A stretch of 64,000 bases of DNA from Gemmataceae bacterium. Lineage in GTDB: Bacteria > Planctomycetota > Planctomycetia > Gemmatales > Gemmataceae. The notes below the pieces were generated by a model, which saw nothing but the letters and a program-made list of their open reading frames with translations, did not search any database and was not told the DNA's origin. A program made the translations under genes and the position numbers. The stretch is from assembly GCA_025055795.1 (NCBI GenBank), contig JANWVV010000020.1:1-64000 (forward strand), read 5' to 3'. Of the stretch, positions 8,823 through 18,034 are shown piece by piece. Each line of letters starts with the position of its first letter. The stretch's first letter is position 1.

Positions 8823-10607
8823 TTATAATGTGGCTCCGTTGTCGCCCTGTTCTAGAGAATGATCCGACGGTGCCGGCTCCATGGTAGATGGAGAGGGCGT
8901 CATGGGCATCATCGTACCGGGAGAAGAAGAACTGGTTCGGATCAGATCTGCTGCTCTGCGGAAGGCCAGATCGAGCTGGACGAGCGGTTCCGTTTCCGTT
9001 ATGTGCGGTCGTACACCACTCGCATGAAGGGGGTAACCGGCAGGAGAGATCAACCGGGCGATTGTCAGACGAATGGTGCCTCCGGGTGGTGGTTTGGTAG
9101 AGGAGTTGACAGCCGTTGAGGCATCCACCCCTTGGTTTTGGGGATCTGTGCCCGCCGCCAGCGGTAGAGTGTACTGCAATGTTCCCTTGCCGAAGGTGGG
9201 CAGCCCCACGAGCATGGCCCGGTGTTGATCTTTCAACGCTGCCGCCAGCATTTCAGCTGCCGATGCGGTTTCTCCATCGATCAGCACGACCAGGGGCAAA
9301 CTCAAGGCAGCGTCACCGCTCTCTGAGGTAAAAACGGCATTATTCACCTCTGGAATCTGTCCATGGGTGCTAACGATTACGCCGCGCGGGAGTAGTCGCC
9401 GGGCTACCTCCAACGCAGCGGTGAATGAACCGCCCAGGTTCCCGCGTAAATCGAGCACCAGAGCCTGAATACCATCGTGCTGGAGAAGGAGCAGTGCTTC
9501 ATCAAATTCGCGTGGGGTGGATTCACGGAGCAGACGGAGGCGGAGATAACCAATCCGCAATCCGTCTCGTGTCTCTTTGACCATTCTGCCGTAGACTGAC
9601 GGTGGCTGCACGGGCAGGCTGACAACCACTTCGGGCATAGCGGGATCATGCGTCGCCACCACCAATTCATGCCAGCCTTGGTGAGGATGACGCAACGCTT
9701 CACGCACATCCTCGCGGGTCACCGGTCCGTCACTCAGGTCGTAGCCGTTGATTTGTAGAATCAACTGGCCTGCTTGGAGGGGGGTATGTAACTCCGCCCA
9801 CGAGCCACGGATGATCCCTGCAATTACAGGCTTACCATCACCGCATTGCACACAAACCCCTTGCGGCAGCAGATCTTCCGGAGCGGGCGGCAGCGGTGGC
9901 ACGTACAACGAATATTCATCCAGACCGTTACAGGCCCCACTAATTACTTCCAGTACAACCGCACTGGGATAGGCCACCGGTGTGCGTTCCTGCCACTGAC
10001 TTAATAAGCGGCGCAGTTGCTGACGAGCCTGACGCGGTTGACTGATGGTCTGCCGCTGCACCAGTCGCAGATCTGCCTTCAGCTGTTCCAGCACGGATGA
10101 GCTTGCCTGAGGCAACACCTGCAATTGAAAAGCGGAGTCGTCTAACGCTCGTTCCAATTCCACCAGGCCGTGCTCCCACAACAGTTGCGGCTGAGCACGC
10201 GTGCGATCGACATACCACAGCGGAACCTTGGTTAAAACTTCTGTTAGAAGTTGCAGGGCATCCGGCACCGCTAGGCTCTGTACAAACCGTTGATATTCGG
10301 GATCACGTTGCCGACGGTATTGCTGCAGTCGTCGCCATACCTGATGCAGTTTGTCGCGTAGGTCGGCCCCCTGCCGATCAAGCAGATATAACTGACAATA
10401 CAGACTGAAAGCCGTTTCCCAACTACCGGCTCTCTCCGCGTTGTCGGCTGCCTGGCGAAGCTGGGCTGCATGAGAGCGGATGCTGGCCGTAGCCGAGGGC
10501 TGATCGGAGGCTGCGGGCACTGCAGGGAGTGTCTGCCCAAGGGCTGGCCCGGGCATACCCCATACTAAACCACCTGCCAGTATCCACGCCACTCCCCAGC
10601 CTCTCAC
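8823..10607 (-). CDS. S41 family C-terminal processing peptidase with PDZ domain
   Basis: 594 residues. A signal peptide (MRGWGVAWILAGGLVWG, cleaved near ALGQ) sends it to the periplasm. Residues 40-220 are helical and charged, with no known family. A PDZ domain spans about 250-325. The peptidase domain follows, with LRGNLGGS at 388-395, the nucleophile Ser449 in GETASAAEML and the general base Lys474 in TFGKGTLQ. The Ser-Lys spacing of 25 residues is normal for CtpA-type enzymes, so it should be active. A Ser/Thr/Pro-rich acidic tail ends the protein. The long N-terminal part is larger than in E. coli Prc-like or CtpA enzymes and is probably a planctomycete addition. It stands alone on its strand. 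Confidence 0.9.
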   Translation of the reverse strand: MRGWGVAWILAGGLVWGMPGPALGQTLPAVPAASDQPSATASIRSHAAQLRQAADNAERAGSWETAFSLYCQLYLLDRQGADLRDKLHQVWRRLQQYRRQRDPEYQRFVQSLAVPDALQLLTEVLTKVPLWYVDRTRAQPQLLWEHGLVELERALDDSAFQLQVLPQASSSVLEQLKADLRLVQRQTISQPRQARQQLRRLLSQWQERTPVAYPSAVVLEVISGACNGLDEYSLYVPPLPPAPEDLLPQGVCVQCGDGKPVIAGIIRGSWAELHTPLQAGQLILQINGYDLSDGPVTREDVREALRHPHQGWHELVVATHDPAMPEVVVSLPVQPPSVYGRMVKETRDGLRIGYLRLRLLRESTPREFDEALLLLQHDGIQALVLDLRGNLGGSFTAALEVARRLLPRGVIVSTHGQIPEVNNAVFTSESGDAALSLPLVVLIDGETASAAEMLAAALKDQHRAMLVGLPTFGKGTLQYTLPLAAGTDPQNQGVDASTAVNSSTKPPPGGTIRLTIARLISPAGYPLHASGVRPHITETEPLVQLDLAFRRAADLIRTSSSSPGTMMPMTPSPSTMEPAPSDHSLEQGDNGATL

Positions 10608-11381
10608 GGTCGCCCCCCATGTCGAACCGACTCTTCTTCCTTTTCAGTTAACGACACATAAAGACACATGAGCAACCAGGTCAATAATCTCACAGCGAAC
10701 AAATAGCCATCAGCCTAATCCCATTACTAATGTTTGTAACTGATTTTGGCCATTGCAGGCTTGTCGCTTTACTCACAAGACCCAGTCAACTAGCGCCAAC
10801 ACAACTGCCTAAGGCCAAGCTCATTCCATTGTAGAATCTCACTCCTGTAGCTCACCATGACAAGGTATGCCTGCCAAAGGGTTTGATGTTATGCTCTACA
10901 CACTAGTGCAGACCGCGTGTCAATTAAACTGATTTTAATCATACCCCGTCTCTGGAGAACTTGTCAAAGCAAAAAGTATGTCTGGCGCGATCTTAGGGTT
11001 GTCTCGCCCCGTGTCGCCTGAGAGTTGATCGTAATAGGCATCGCCATAGACGAAGAAGCGGACTTAACTTTCAGCTCCATGTTCATGATTTTGCCAACTA
11101 CCCGCCCATCAGAGAAGTTCACCGTTTTACGATGAATCACTTGGCATGGATGCAGTCCTCATTTAGTCATAGTCCAGATTTCGGGTCCACTGGAAGCCCG
11201 GTACGATTCGGGGCCGTCTACATCTTCTGACGGATGAGCATTTCATTTGGTTGGTTAGAGCGGTACGATTTATGTAAAAGGCATAAAATGTGAAAACAGC
11301 CTGCGGCGTAACAGCGGTTGTCCGCCCGCAACGGCACGCAGCGGGCAGGGAACAGCCCCTTGACCCAATGAGCAACAGAGC
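10608..11381. other. Long intergenic region with a decayed gene
   Basis: About 770 bases between the divergent S41 peptidase and nucleoside hydrolase-like genes. Most of it holds no readable gene. The part at 10935-11158 has the look of a broken minus-strand gene and is listed separately. No tRNA, strong terminator or repeat was seen in the remainder. Confidence 0.4.
10935..11158 (-). pseudogene. Remnant of an unrecognised protein gene, frameshifted
   Basis: On the minus strand two adjoining reading frames give protein-like sequence. The upstream one, about 11158 down to 11050, reads through HRKTVNFSDGRVVGKIMNM. The second, from about 11057 down to a TAA at 10935-10937, includes FFVYGDAYYDQLSGDTGRDN and then PKIAPDILFALTSSPETGYD before the stop. 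The second frame has a stop just before FFVYG, so one indel near 11050 would be needed to join them. No start codon or ribosome-binding site is visible and a stop closes the upstream frame at about 11159. NFSDGRV loosely resembles the DG-V ending of prepilin-like planctomycete proteins, but no family is claimed. Confidence 0.35.
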
Positions 11382-12308
11382 ATGAAGCGTAAAGTGGTTG
11401 TGATTGCTGATCCTGGAATTGATACTGCCTTTGCTGTTGCCTTGGCTTTGAATGACCCGCAGGTGGAGGTAGTGGGTTTATTACCAACAGCGGGAAACGT
11501 ACCGGCAGAGCAGGCCACGGCTAATGTCCATGTGCTTGTTGATGTGATTGATCCTCCGAAGTGGCCTCGGCTGGCGTCGGCGTTGCCGGTACGCTACGAC
11601 TATGACGGTCTGGCCCTGCATGGTCCTGGGGGATTAGGCGGCGTGTCATTTCCGTGTGCGATGCGTCATGCCTTGCATCCCGCCGATAAAATGCTGGTTG
11701 AATTGATCCGTGAATTTCCACGACAAGTGACGATCGTCAATCTTGGTCCGCTCACCACGCTGGCAGCGGCTCTAGAACGCGATCCGGCCCTGCCCGCCAT
11801 TATCCAGCAGACGATCATCGTCGGCGGCTGCTGGCGGGAACCCGGCAACGTGACGGCGGTTGCCGAATTCCACATTGCGTTGGACCCAGAGGCAGCCGCC
11901 CATGTCCTGCATGCTGGCCTGCACCCGTTGCTTATCCCCCTCGACGTCACCCGCAAACTGGTTTTTTCGCCCTCCGACCTGCTAGAAATGCCCAACCCAC
12001 ATGCTCGCACCTGTCAGTTTTTGCGACAAATCGTGCCGTATGGGATCCGAGCTACGGCCAATCTTTACGGAATCGAAGGTTTTCACCTTAAAGATGTCCT
12101 TGGCATCATCGCCTTGGTGCGCCCCGAGGCCCTCACTTGGGAATCGCTGCCCGTGGACGTCGAAACACGCGGCCACCTCACCCGTGGTATGACCGTCATT
12201 GATGCCCGCCCGCACCGGACCACTCCTGCTAACGCTCGGCTCGCCACCGGCGTGGCGGTCGCTGAGGTCCGACATTACATCCAATCAATTCTCCGTTCAG
12301 CCGTCTGA
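11382..12308 (+). CDS. Nucleoside hydrolase-like (IUNH fold) protein
   Basis: 308 residues, the normal length of the inosine-uridine nucleoside hydrolase family, which cleaves the N-glycosidic bond of ribonucleosides. The N-terminal motif reads VVIADPGIDTAFAVALAL. Compared with the canonical DxDPGxDDA, the first Asp is Ile8 and the last is Thr15, while Asp10 and Asp14 remain. LALHGPGGLGG matches the usual HGxxGLG loop. The C-terminal catalytic His-Asp region appears as GFHLKDVLGI, with Lys before the Asp where His is normal. It belongs clearly to the family, but calcium binding and hydrolysis may be altered, so the substrate is uncertain. Cytoplasmic; single gene. Initiation at ATG 11382 has no strong Shine-Dalgarno site. 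Confidence 0.82.
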   Translation: MKRKVVVIADPGIDTAFAVALALNDPQVEVVGLLPTAGNVPAEQATANVHVLVDVIDPPKWPRLASALPVRYDYDGLALHGPGGLGGVSFPCAMRHALHPADKMLVELIREFPRQVTIVNLGPLTTLAAALERDPALPAIIQQTIIVGGCWREPGNVTAVAEFHIALDPEAAAHVLHAGLHPLLIPLDVTRKLVFSPSDLLEMPNPHARTCQFLRQIVPYGIRATANLYGIEGFHLKDVLGIIALVRPEALTWESLPVDVETRGHLTRGMTVIDARPHRTTPANARLATGVAVAEVRHYIQSILRSAV

Positions 12309-12425
12309 ATGACCAAAGTTACTTATACCTCCTGACATGACTGGGTATTATTGATCGACCATTTGGAATAGCTCTAGTCGTTCGATCGGTACCCATTCCT
12401 GAGCGAATATGAGCAAATAAGCGGG

Positions 12426-13268
12426 TCATGGTGCTGGCTTGGATTGTTGGTGCAATGGTTGGCATAGACGTCGGACGAATGTCCCCAAGGCTGCCAAAGT
12501 ACCTGCGGGATCCTGGCGGGCATTCTCTAACAGTTGCACCAAGGCACTGCCGACGATGATGCCATCGGCTACTTCAGCCAATTCCTCTACGTGTTCGGGT
12601 TTACTGACGCCGAAGCCGACACACAGTGGTAAATCAGTCAGTGAGCGCAGGCGGTGTAACAAGGGGCGAAGGGTGGGGGGCAGGTGGTCTCGGCTACCGG
12701 TAATTCCGACTACAGAGACGACGTAGACGAAGCCACTGCAAATCCGGACAATGCGTTCGGCCCGTTGCAGCGGTGTCGTGGGAGTAACCAGCAGAATCAT
12801 TTTGCACTCATAGTCGCGGCAAACCTGAGCTAGTTCCTCCGCTTCCTCCACCGGCAGATCGGGAACGATTAGTCCGTGGATTCCAGCCTGCCGTGCCGCG
12901 ACCACAAACCGTTGTAAACCCTTACGATAAATCAGCGAGTACGAGACCATGCCCACCAAAGGGGTCTGCCATTGGGGTGTTGTTGTAAGCGATCTGAGCA
13001 TTTCCCAGATGTGATTCAAGCGGAGCTGGCCTTGCAAAGCCCGGGTATAGGAAGCCTGAATCACAGGGCCGTCGGCAATCGGATCGGAAAACGGGAAGCC
13101 AACCTCTATCAGGTCCGCTCCTGCCTGCCCTAGTATAGGCAACGCTGCAGCAGTAAATTGCAAATCAGGGTCACCCGCCGTCAGGAAGGGAATAAATGCT
13201 GCACGTCGACTCATGCGCAAGCGAGAAAATAGCATATCGATGGGATTGGCTACAGACGCAACTGACAT
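12426..13268 (-). CDS. trpA: Tryptophan synthase alpha subunit
   Basis: 280 residues. It cleaves indole-3-glycerol phosphate to indole, which is channelled to TrpB. Catalytic Glu55 and Asp66 lie in DLIEVGFPFSDPIADGP, shifted by six from the E. coli numbering (49 and 60). The phosphate-binding part includes VVGITGSRDHLPP and VGFGVSKPEHV. It lies 160-380 bases downstream of trpB on the same strand (depending on which trpB start is used), in the usual B-then-A order but without overlap. No other trp genes are in the window. Confidence 0.96.
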   Translation of the reverse strand: MSVASVANPIDMLFSRLRMSRRAAFIPFLTAGDPDLQFTAAALPILGQAGADLIEVGFPFSDPIADGPVIQASYTRALQGQLRLNHIWEMLRSLTTTPQWQTPLVGMVSYSLIYRKGLQRFVVAARQAGIHGLIVPDLPVEEAEELAQVCRDYECKMILLVTPTTPLQRAERIVRICSGFVYVVSVVGITGSRDHLPPTLRPLLHRLRSLTDLPLCVGFGVSKPEHVEELAEVADGIIVGSALVQLLENARQDPAGTLAALGTFVRRLCQPLHQQSKPAP

Positions 13269-13427
13269 TGTAGATCAACCAGCGGGTCCTCGTTACGTGT
13301 CGCTTACGGGAATGAGACCAAGGGCTCCAGCTCACGGGTGGGGATGCAAACGCCCTGCGTTCTCCGGAAAGACAGCTTATGAAGTTGCCGCTAAGGCACA
13401 AAGAAGCGCTGCAGGACAATTGCTTCC

Positions 13428-14651
13428 TTAGCTAGAGCTTGGGGGGTTTTGGCCAAGGCGGGCCACTTCGGCACAGTCCTTATCTCCTCGCCCGGAAAAA
13501 CAGATAACGACCACCTGCTGAGACGACATTCGGGCGGCCAGGCGTAAGGCCTCCGCCACGGCGTGGGCCGTTTCCAGAGCTGGTAGAATGCCTTCCAAGC
13601 GAGCACACAGGTGGAAAGCCGCTAGAGCGTCCTGGTCGGTCACGGAACAGTAGCGGACGCGTCCCGTATCGTGCCACCAACTATGTTCCGGTCCAACACC
13701 GGGGTAATCCAGCCCAGCGGACACAGAATGAACCGGGGCCGTTTGCCCATCCTCATCCTGGAGTACGTAACTGAAGGTGCCGTGGAGGACGCCGGGAGAA
13801 CCATAGTTAAGGGTGGCAGCATGGTGACCAAGCACCGGTCCGCGGCCGCCGGCTTCCACACCGATTAGTTCGACCTGCTGATCGTCAAGAAACGGATAGA
13901 ACATCCCAGCGGCGTTGCTGCCGCCCCCGACACAAGCAACAATTGCATCAGGCAGACGGCCCAACTGCTCCAGACACTGTTGCCGTGTCTCTTGGCCTAT
14001 TACGCTTTGGAAATCGCGTACAATCATCGGAAAAGGATGCGGACCTACTACTGAACCAATGATGTAATGGGTGGTCTCTACGCTGCTCATCCAGTCCCGC
14101 AGCGCCTCATTGGTTGCGTCTTTGAGCGTCTGACTACCACTACCCACAGGGAAAACTTCCGCCCCCATTGCTCGCATACGAAAAACATTCAGTTCTTGAC
14201 GTCGTATGTCCTCTTGGCCCATGTAGACCCGACAGCGGAGACCAAAAAGGGCAGCCACCGTAGCAGTGGCCACGCCATGCATGCCTGCACCGGTCTCGGC
14301 AATCACCCGCTGCTTACCCATCCGACGCGTCAGTAAAGCCTGACCCAAAGCGTTATTGATTTTATGGGCACCCGTGTGATTCAGATCTTCCCGTTTTAGA
14401 TAGATACGGGCACCGCCAGCTTCCCGTGTCAACCGCTCGGCAAAATACAGTCGTGAAGGACGCCCCACATACTCTTGCAGCCAACGGTTAAATTCCTGAT
14501 GAAACTGCGGATCTTGACGGGCTTCCTTGTAAGCTGTTTCCAATTGTTCCAAAGCATACATCAACGTTTCGGGAACGTACCGACCCCCGTAGGGCCCAAA
14601 ACGTCCACGCTGGTCAGGATAATGCCGCAATGAGGAGGGGGCTGTAAGCAT
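13428..14651 (-). CDS. trpB: Tryptophan synthase beta subunit
   Basis: PLP enzyme that joins indole and serine to make tryptophan. From ATG at 14651 it is 407 residues, close to the standard 397. The PLP lysine is Lys97 in [13 protein letters not shown] and the phosphate loop is [10 protein letters not shown]. The open frame extends 40 codons further to a GTG at 14771. That start has an AGGAGGG site about a dozen bases upstream, while 14651 has only a weak site. The extra residues have no homology to the TrpB N-terminus. So either the protein carries an odd N-terminal extension or the stretch encodes an untranslated or leader segment. Forms the alpha2-beta2 complex with TrpA. Confidence 0.95.
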   Translation of the reverse strand: MLTAPSSLRHYPDQRGRFGPYGGRYVPETLMYALEQLETAYKEARQDPQFHQEFNRWLQEYVGRPSRLYFAERLTREAGGARIYLKREDLNHTGAHKINNALGQALLTRRMGKQRVIAETGAGMHGVATATVAALFGLRCRVYMGQEDIRRQELNVFRMRAMGAEVFPVGSGSQTLKDATNEALRDWMSSVETTHYIIGSVVGPHPFPMIVRDFQSVIGQETRQQCLEQLGRLPDAIVACVGGGSNAAGMFYPFLDDQQVELIGVEAGGRGPVLGHHAATLNYGSPGVLHGTFSYVLQDEDGQTAPVHSVSAGLDYPGVGPEHSWWHDTGRVRYCSVTDQDALAAFHLCARLEGILPALETAHAVAEALRLAARMSSQQVVVICFSGRGDKDCAEVARLGQNPPSSS

Positions 14652-15011
14652 ACTTGATACACCGCTTGCTCGTAACTTTTCTGGTATAACGACGTTGTGC
14701 CTTAAATGGGTACAGTGCCCATGCGGTATCCCTGTGGCCGTCGAGCACACCGCTTTCATTGTAGTCACCACGTGACTCAGGATACCCTCCTACTGATTAC
14801 CATAATGGGGAAAAAGGTTTGCCGCACCGAATCGCTATGAACTCTACGCAACGGCTTGGTCGGAAATTTGGCCTTTTGGTGCTTATTTCCTACCTTGCCC
14901 CCGAACAAGCTAACGTTCGCCGTCACTGGGGGTTCGAACTGGTAGAAAGAGGATACAAAAGGAGCATACGATCGCATCCGGTAGTCATCGGAGCGACGGA
15001 GGCAAGGCCAG

Positions 15012-15827
15012 ATGCCCGAGCTTCCCGAAGTAGAAACAGTAGTGCGCGATTTGCGTCCACAATTGACAGGTCGACGACTGATCGCCATTCACTCCAGCAA
15101 GGCCCAACTACGACGGCATTGGCCTATCCGTGCAATCCGTCATTTAATACAAGCGCGAATAGCAAGCCTGCATCGTCGGGGCAAATGGATCGTGGTTTTA
15201 TGCGATGATGGCCAGGGCATCCGTTTTCATCTGGGTATGACGGGACAATTAACCGTGGTCCCCGGCAGTGAGCCACTGCCTGACCATCTCCATTGGTGGG
15301 CGGAGCTGGATAACGGCTACCAGTGGCGTTTTCGCGACATCCGCCGCTTCGGTTCGGTCGAATGGTTTGCCCATGGACAAGAGGCGTTAGCAGAACTGGA
15401 TCGCAAACTAGGCCCGGAACCACTCAATTTGCCTTCAGGCCATCTGAAGGCTGTTGCGGCTCAATCACAGCGCTGCCTGAAAGCCGTGCTACTGGATCAG
15501 ACCATCATCGCGGGCGTTGGTAACATTTATGCTGACGAGGCCTTGTTTGAAGCGGCTTTACATCCGGCCCGATTGGCTAGAAGCCTACAGACCAGCGAGT
15601 GGGATCGCCTGCAACGGGCGGTCCGTCGCGTGTTACGTCGGGCTATCGCCGCCCGAGGATCCACCATTCGCAACTACGTAGGCGGTTCCGGATTACAAGG
15701 ACGTTACCAGCAACGGCTTAACGTGTACGGACGAGAAGGACTGCCCTGCTTGCATTGCGGTCATCCGATTGTCCGCCAATACCTGGCTGGCCGCAGTACG
15801 CACTATTGCGCCTACTGCCAGAGGTAA
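15012..15827 (+). CDS. mutM: Formamidopyrimidine-DNA glycosylase
   Basis: 271 residues. It removes 8-oxoguanine and ring-opened purines from DNA and nicks the abasic site. The mature N-terminus PELPEVETV carries the catalytic Pro (position 2) and Glu (3). The conserved Lys is in the HRRGKWIV loop. The helix-two-turn-helix motif includes DQTIIAGVGNIYADEALF. The C-terminal zinc finger has CLHCG and YCAYCQR with four cysteines. GGAGG lies about nine bases before the ATG. It diverges from trpB. Confidence 0.97.
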   Translation: MPELPEVETVVRDLRPQLTGRRLIAIHSSKAQLRRHWPIRAIRHLIQARIASLHRRGKWIVVLCDDGQGIRFHLGMTGQLTVVPGSEPLPDHLHWWAELDNGYQWRFRDIRRFGSVEWFAHGQEALAELDRKLGPEPLNLPSGHLKAVAAQSQRCLKAVLLDQTIIAGVGNIYADEALFEAALHPARLARSLQTSEWDRLQRAVRRVLRRAIAARGSTIRNYVGGSGLQGRYQQRLNVYGREGLPCLHCGHPIVRQYLAGRSTHYCAYCQR

Positions 15828-16027
15828 AGCAATCAGCCCTCACATACCCAAAGAGCATCCAAAAGCCTGGATCGAATCTAGCAGAAAATACGAGAATACA
15901 GCGTAAATAGTGCCAGAACGCAAATTCATTTTGCAAGCAGGAAACAACCCTGCAAGCACAACCGGACAACATACCGAACGTTGCCAGACCGCACACCATT
16001 CTGAATCAGTCTGAGGGTAGGTTGCGC

Positions 16028-17815
16028 ATGTCTTATCGGGGCTTCAAACGTCTGCTAGGTGAGACGAATCTGGAGCGGAAGTGTCGCTGGCTGATGGGGG
16101 CAGCTGTGCTTTTATTGATGACAGGCAGCTTTTGGGCCTATGCCGAACAGACCAAACGCCTTGCCTTGGAGCAATTGAGCGTAACGGGCCGGACTCTACT
16201 GGCCCCTTTTGTGGAACGCATTCACTTGCCGGTGGAACGTTCGGAAGGAACCGACGCTTTCGATACCCTGGACAGGCGGTATTGGCCTGTCGAGCGGCAA
16301 AGTTACAGCGTACGCTTTTTGCGGCTCGATGCCACCGACCCAGCCGACAAACCCGATAGCGAAGACCTGCCCATTTTGCATCGCCTCGTCCAAGATGGCT
16401 GGCTGGAAGACTCCCGCCATGCCCCTCAGGAAAATGCCTTCTACTACTACGGAGCTTTACGAGCTGCTACCGCCTGCCTGACATGCCATCACGACCCTGA
16501 CAAAGTCAAACAACCACAGCCCCAACTCCGCGAAGGCGACCTGATGGCCGTGGTCCGGATCCGCCTATCAACCTTACCGCTTCAGGAGGGCTTTCATACC
16601 AACCGTGCCATCCTTATCGCCTTCGCCGTCGGCACCAGCCTGTTGATCATTGCCGGGAGCTATCTAATTATCCGTTATGTCATCGTCAAGCCGGTTACCC
16701 ATCTCAAAAATGTAGCCGAAGCTATCGCCAACGGAGAACTCAACGTCCGTAGCGAAATCCACACCGGTGATGAATTCGAGGACCTGTCTCATGCGTTTAA
16801 TCGCATGCTTCGCAATTTGATCAACATTCAGGATCGTAACAAAAAGCTGATCGCCGACTTGGATCGCAAAGTTGACGAACTGGCCCGCGTAAATATGGCC
16901 TTATTCGAGAATAATCGCCTGAAAAGCGAATTCCTGTCGACCATGAGCCATGAGCTACGCACGCCGCTCAATAGCATCATCGGCTTCAGTGAAACACTCC
17001 TGACTGCCGACAACCTGACCGACAAACAACACCGTTACGTCAGCCACATCATGACGAGCGGTCAACGGCTATTGGCCCTCATCAACGACATTCTGGACCT
17101 GGCGAAATTAGAAGCTGGTAAGATGCGTCTGCATCCGGAGACGATAAACATTGCGACTTTATGTGAGCATGCGGCCGCTCTATTTCGTCCGCAGGCCGAG
17201 AAAAAAAATATCGACCTGCGGGTCGTCGTCGATCCCCAAGCTCCTTTGATCCGTCAGGACGCCGGTAAACTCCATCAGATCCTGGCCAACCTGCTATCCA
17301 ATGCCATCAAGTTTACACCTGAAGGTGGCCGGGTCACACTGAAGGCCGAAACCGATGGACATGAGCTGGTGCTGACGGTAACCGACACCGGCGTGGGCAT
17401 AGCTCCCGAGGAACAGGAACTGATCTTTGACAAGTTCCGGCAAGCCGCGCATCCTATGACCCGCGAGCAAGGCGGCACCGGTCTGGGACTGTCGATCGTC
17501 CGCGAGCTGGCCCGCCTTCTCCAAGGCGATGTCACGCTCCGCAGTGAGTTGGGCCGCGGCAGTACCTTTACTGTCCGCGTCACGGCCCAGCTGCCCGATG
17601 AACCGCTAACGGGATTCGAATTACCCGACGAGCCGCCAGTCGCGTCGACTTTTGCTCCGCCAGGTTTGCACTTAGCTGGAGCAGATACCCCAGCCGCGCA
17701 GTCGACCGCTGACTCTCCTCCTCCGCCAGACCAGCAACCACGCTCTCCGGCAACTATTTCGACCCCCTCGTCTCCTTCGTCATCGATTACTCCAACATCG
17801 CATCCTAAAGATTGA
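16028..17815 (+). CDS. Membrane sensor histidine kinase with CxxCH sensor domain
   Basis: About 595 residues. Numbering is from the TTG at 16022; the ATG at 16028 is preferred, with GAGGGTAGG upstream. TM helix 1 is at 24-40. A periplasmic domain (41-195) contains CLTCHHD with Cys152, Cys155 and His156, a c-type heme attachment motif; the surroundings resemble the Tll0287-like/DUF3365 sensor family. TM helix 2 is at 196-220, then HAMP (220-272) and a dimerisation helix with phospho-acceptor His310 in MSHELRTPLNS. An ATPase domain follows with N, G1 (DTGVGIAP) and G2 (GGTGLGLS) boxes. The last 60 residues are a Pro/Ser/Thr-rich tail. It is presumably a redox, NO or O2 sensor. No response regulator adjoins it, so it is an orphan kinase. 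Confidence 0.9.
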   Translation: MSYRGFKRLLGETNLERKCRWLMGAAVLLLMTGSFWAYAEQTKRLALEQLSVTGRTLLAPFVERIHLPVERSEGTDAFDTLDRRYWPVERQSYSVRFLRLDATDPADKPDSEDLPILHRLVQDGWLEDSRHAPQENAFYYYGALRAATACLTCHHDPDKVKQPQPQLREGDLMAVVRIRLSTLPLQEGFHTNRAILIAFAVGTSLLIIAGSYLIIRYVIVKPVTHLKNVAEAIANGELNVRSEIHTGDEFEDLSHAFNRMLRNLINIQDRNKKLIADLDRKVDELARVNMALFENNRLKSEFLSTMSHELRTPLNSIIGFSETLLTADNLTDKQHRYVSHIMTSGQRLLALINDILDLAKLEAGKMRLHPETINIATLCEHAAALFRPQAEKKNIDLRVVVDPQAPLIRQDAGKLHQILANLLSNAIKFTPEGGRVTLKAETDGHELVLTVTDTGVGIAPEEQELIFDKFRQAAHPMTREQGGTGLGLSIVRELARLLQGDVTLRSELGRGSTFTVRVTAQLPDEPLTGFELPDEPPVASTFAPPGLHLAGADTPAAQSTADSPPPPDQQPRSPATISTPSSPSSSITPTSHPKD

Positions 17816-17866
17816 TCCATAGAGTTTCCGTCAATACTGACACAGGTCTGACTCAAGGAGATGAGA

Positions 17867-17971
17867 ATGTTATTTCAGTTGCTGCAGCTACGCTATTTAT
17901 CGTACCGCCGCGGCATTCCAGTGTACTGGCTAACCGCCATTTGCATACCGAGTGCGGTTTTGCACAGGTAA
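17867..17971 (+). CDS. Possible 34-residue peptide
   Basis: A short frame from ATG 17867 to TAA 17971 encodes MLFQLLQLRYLSYRRG and then a hydrophobic stretch (VYWLTAICIPSAVL). AAGGAG lies six bases upstream of the ATG, an ideal spacing, and that is the only strong support. It sits in the gap between the histidine kinase gene and the convergent M28 peptidase. It could be a small membrane peptide or chance. No family is recognised. Confidence 0.22.
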   Translation: MLFQLLQLRYLSYRRGIPVYWLTAICIPSAVLHR

Positions 17972-18034
17972 ACGGAGACGCAACTAATCGGCCTCAGAGC
18001 GATAGCTAGTTGCGGAGACTTACGAAACAGAAAC

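Noticed and set aside
8801-8837. GGAGCCA/TGGCTCC inverted repeat at the 3' end of the S41 gene
   Set aside because: The loop is about 23 bases and the right arm lies inside the coding sequence; too weak to call a terminator.
14925-14945. GGGGGTTCGAACT resembles a tRNA T-arm
   Set aside because: The T stem does not pair and no acceptor, D or anticodon stem can be built around it.
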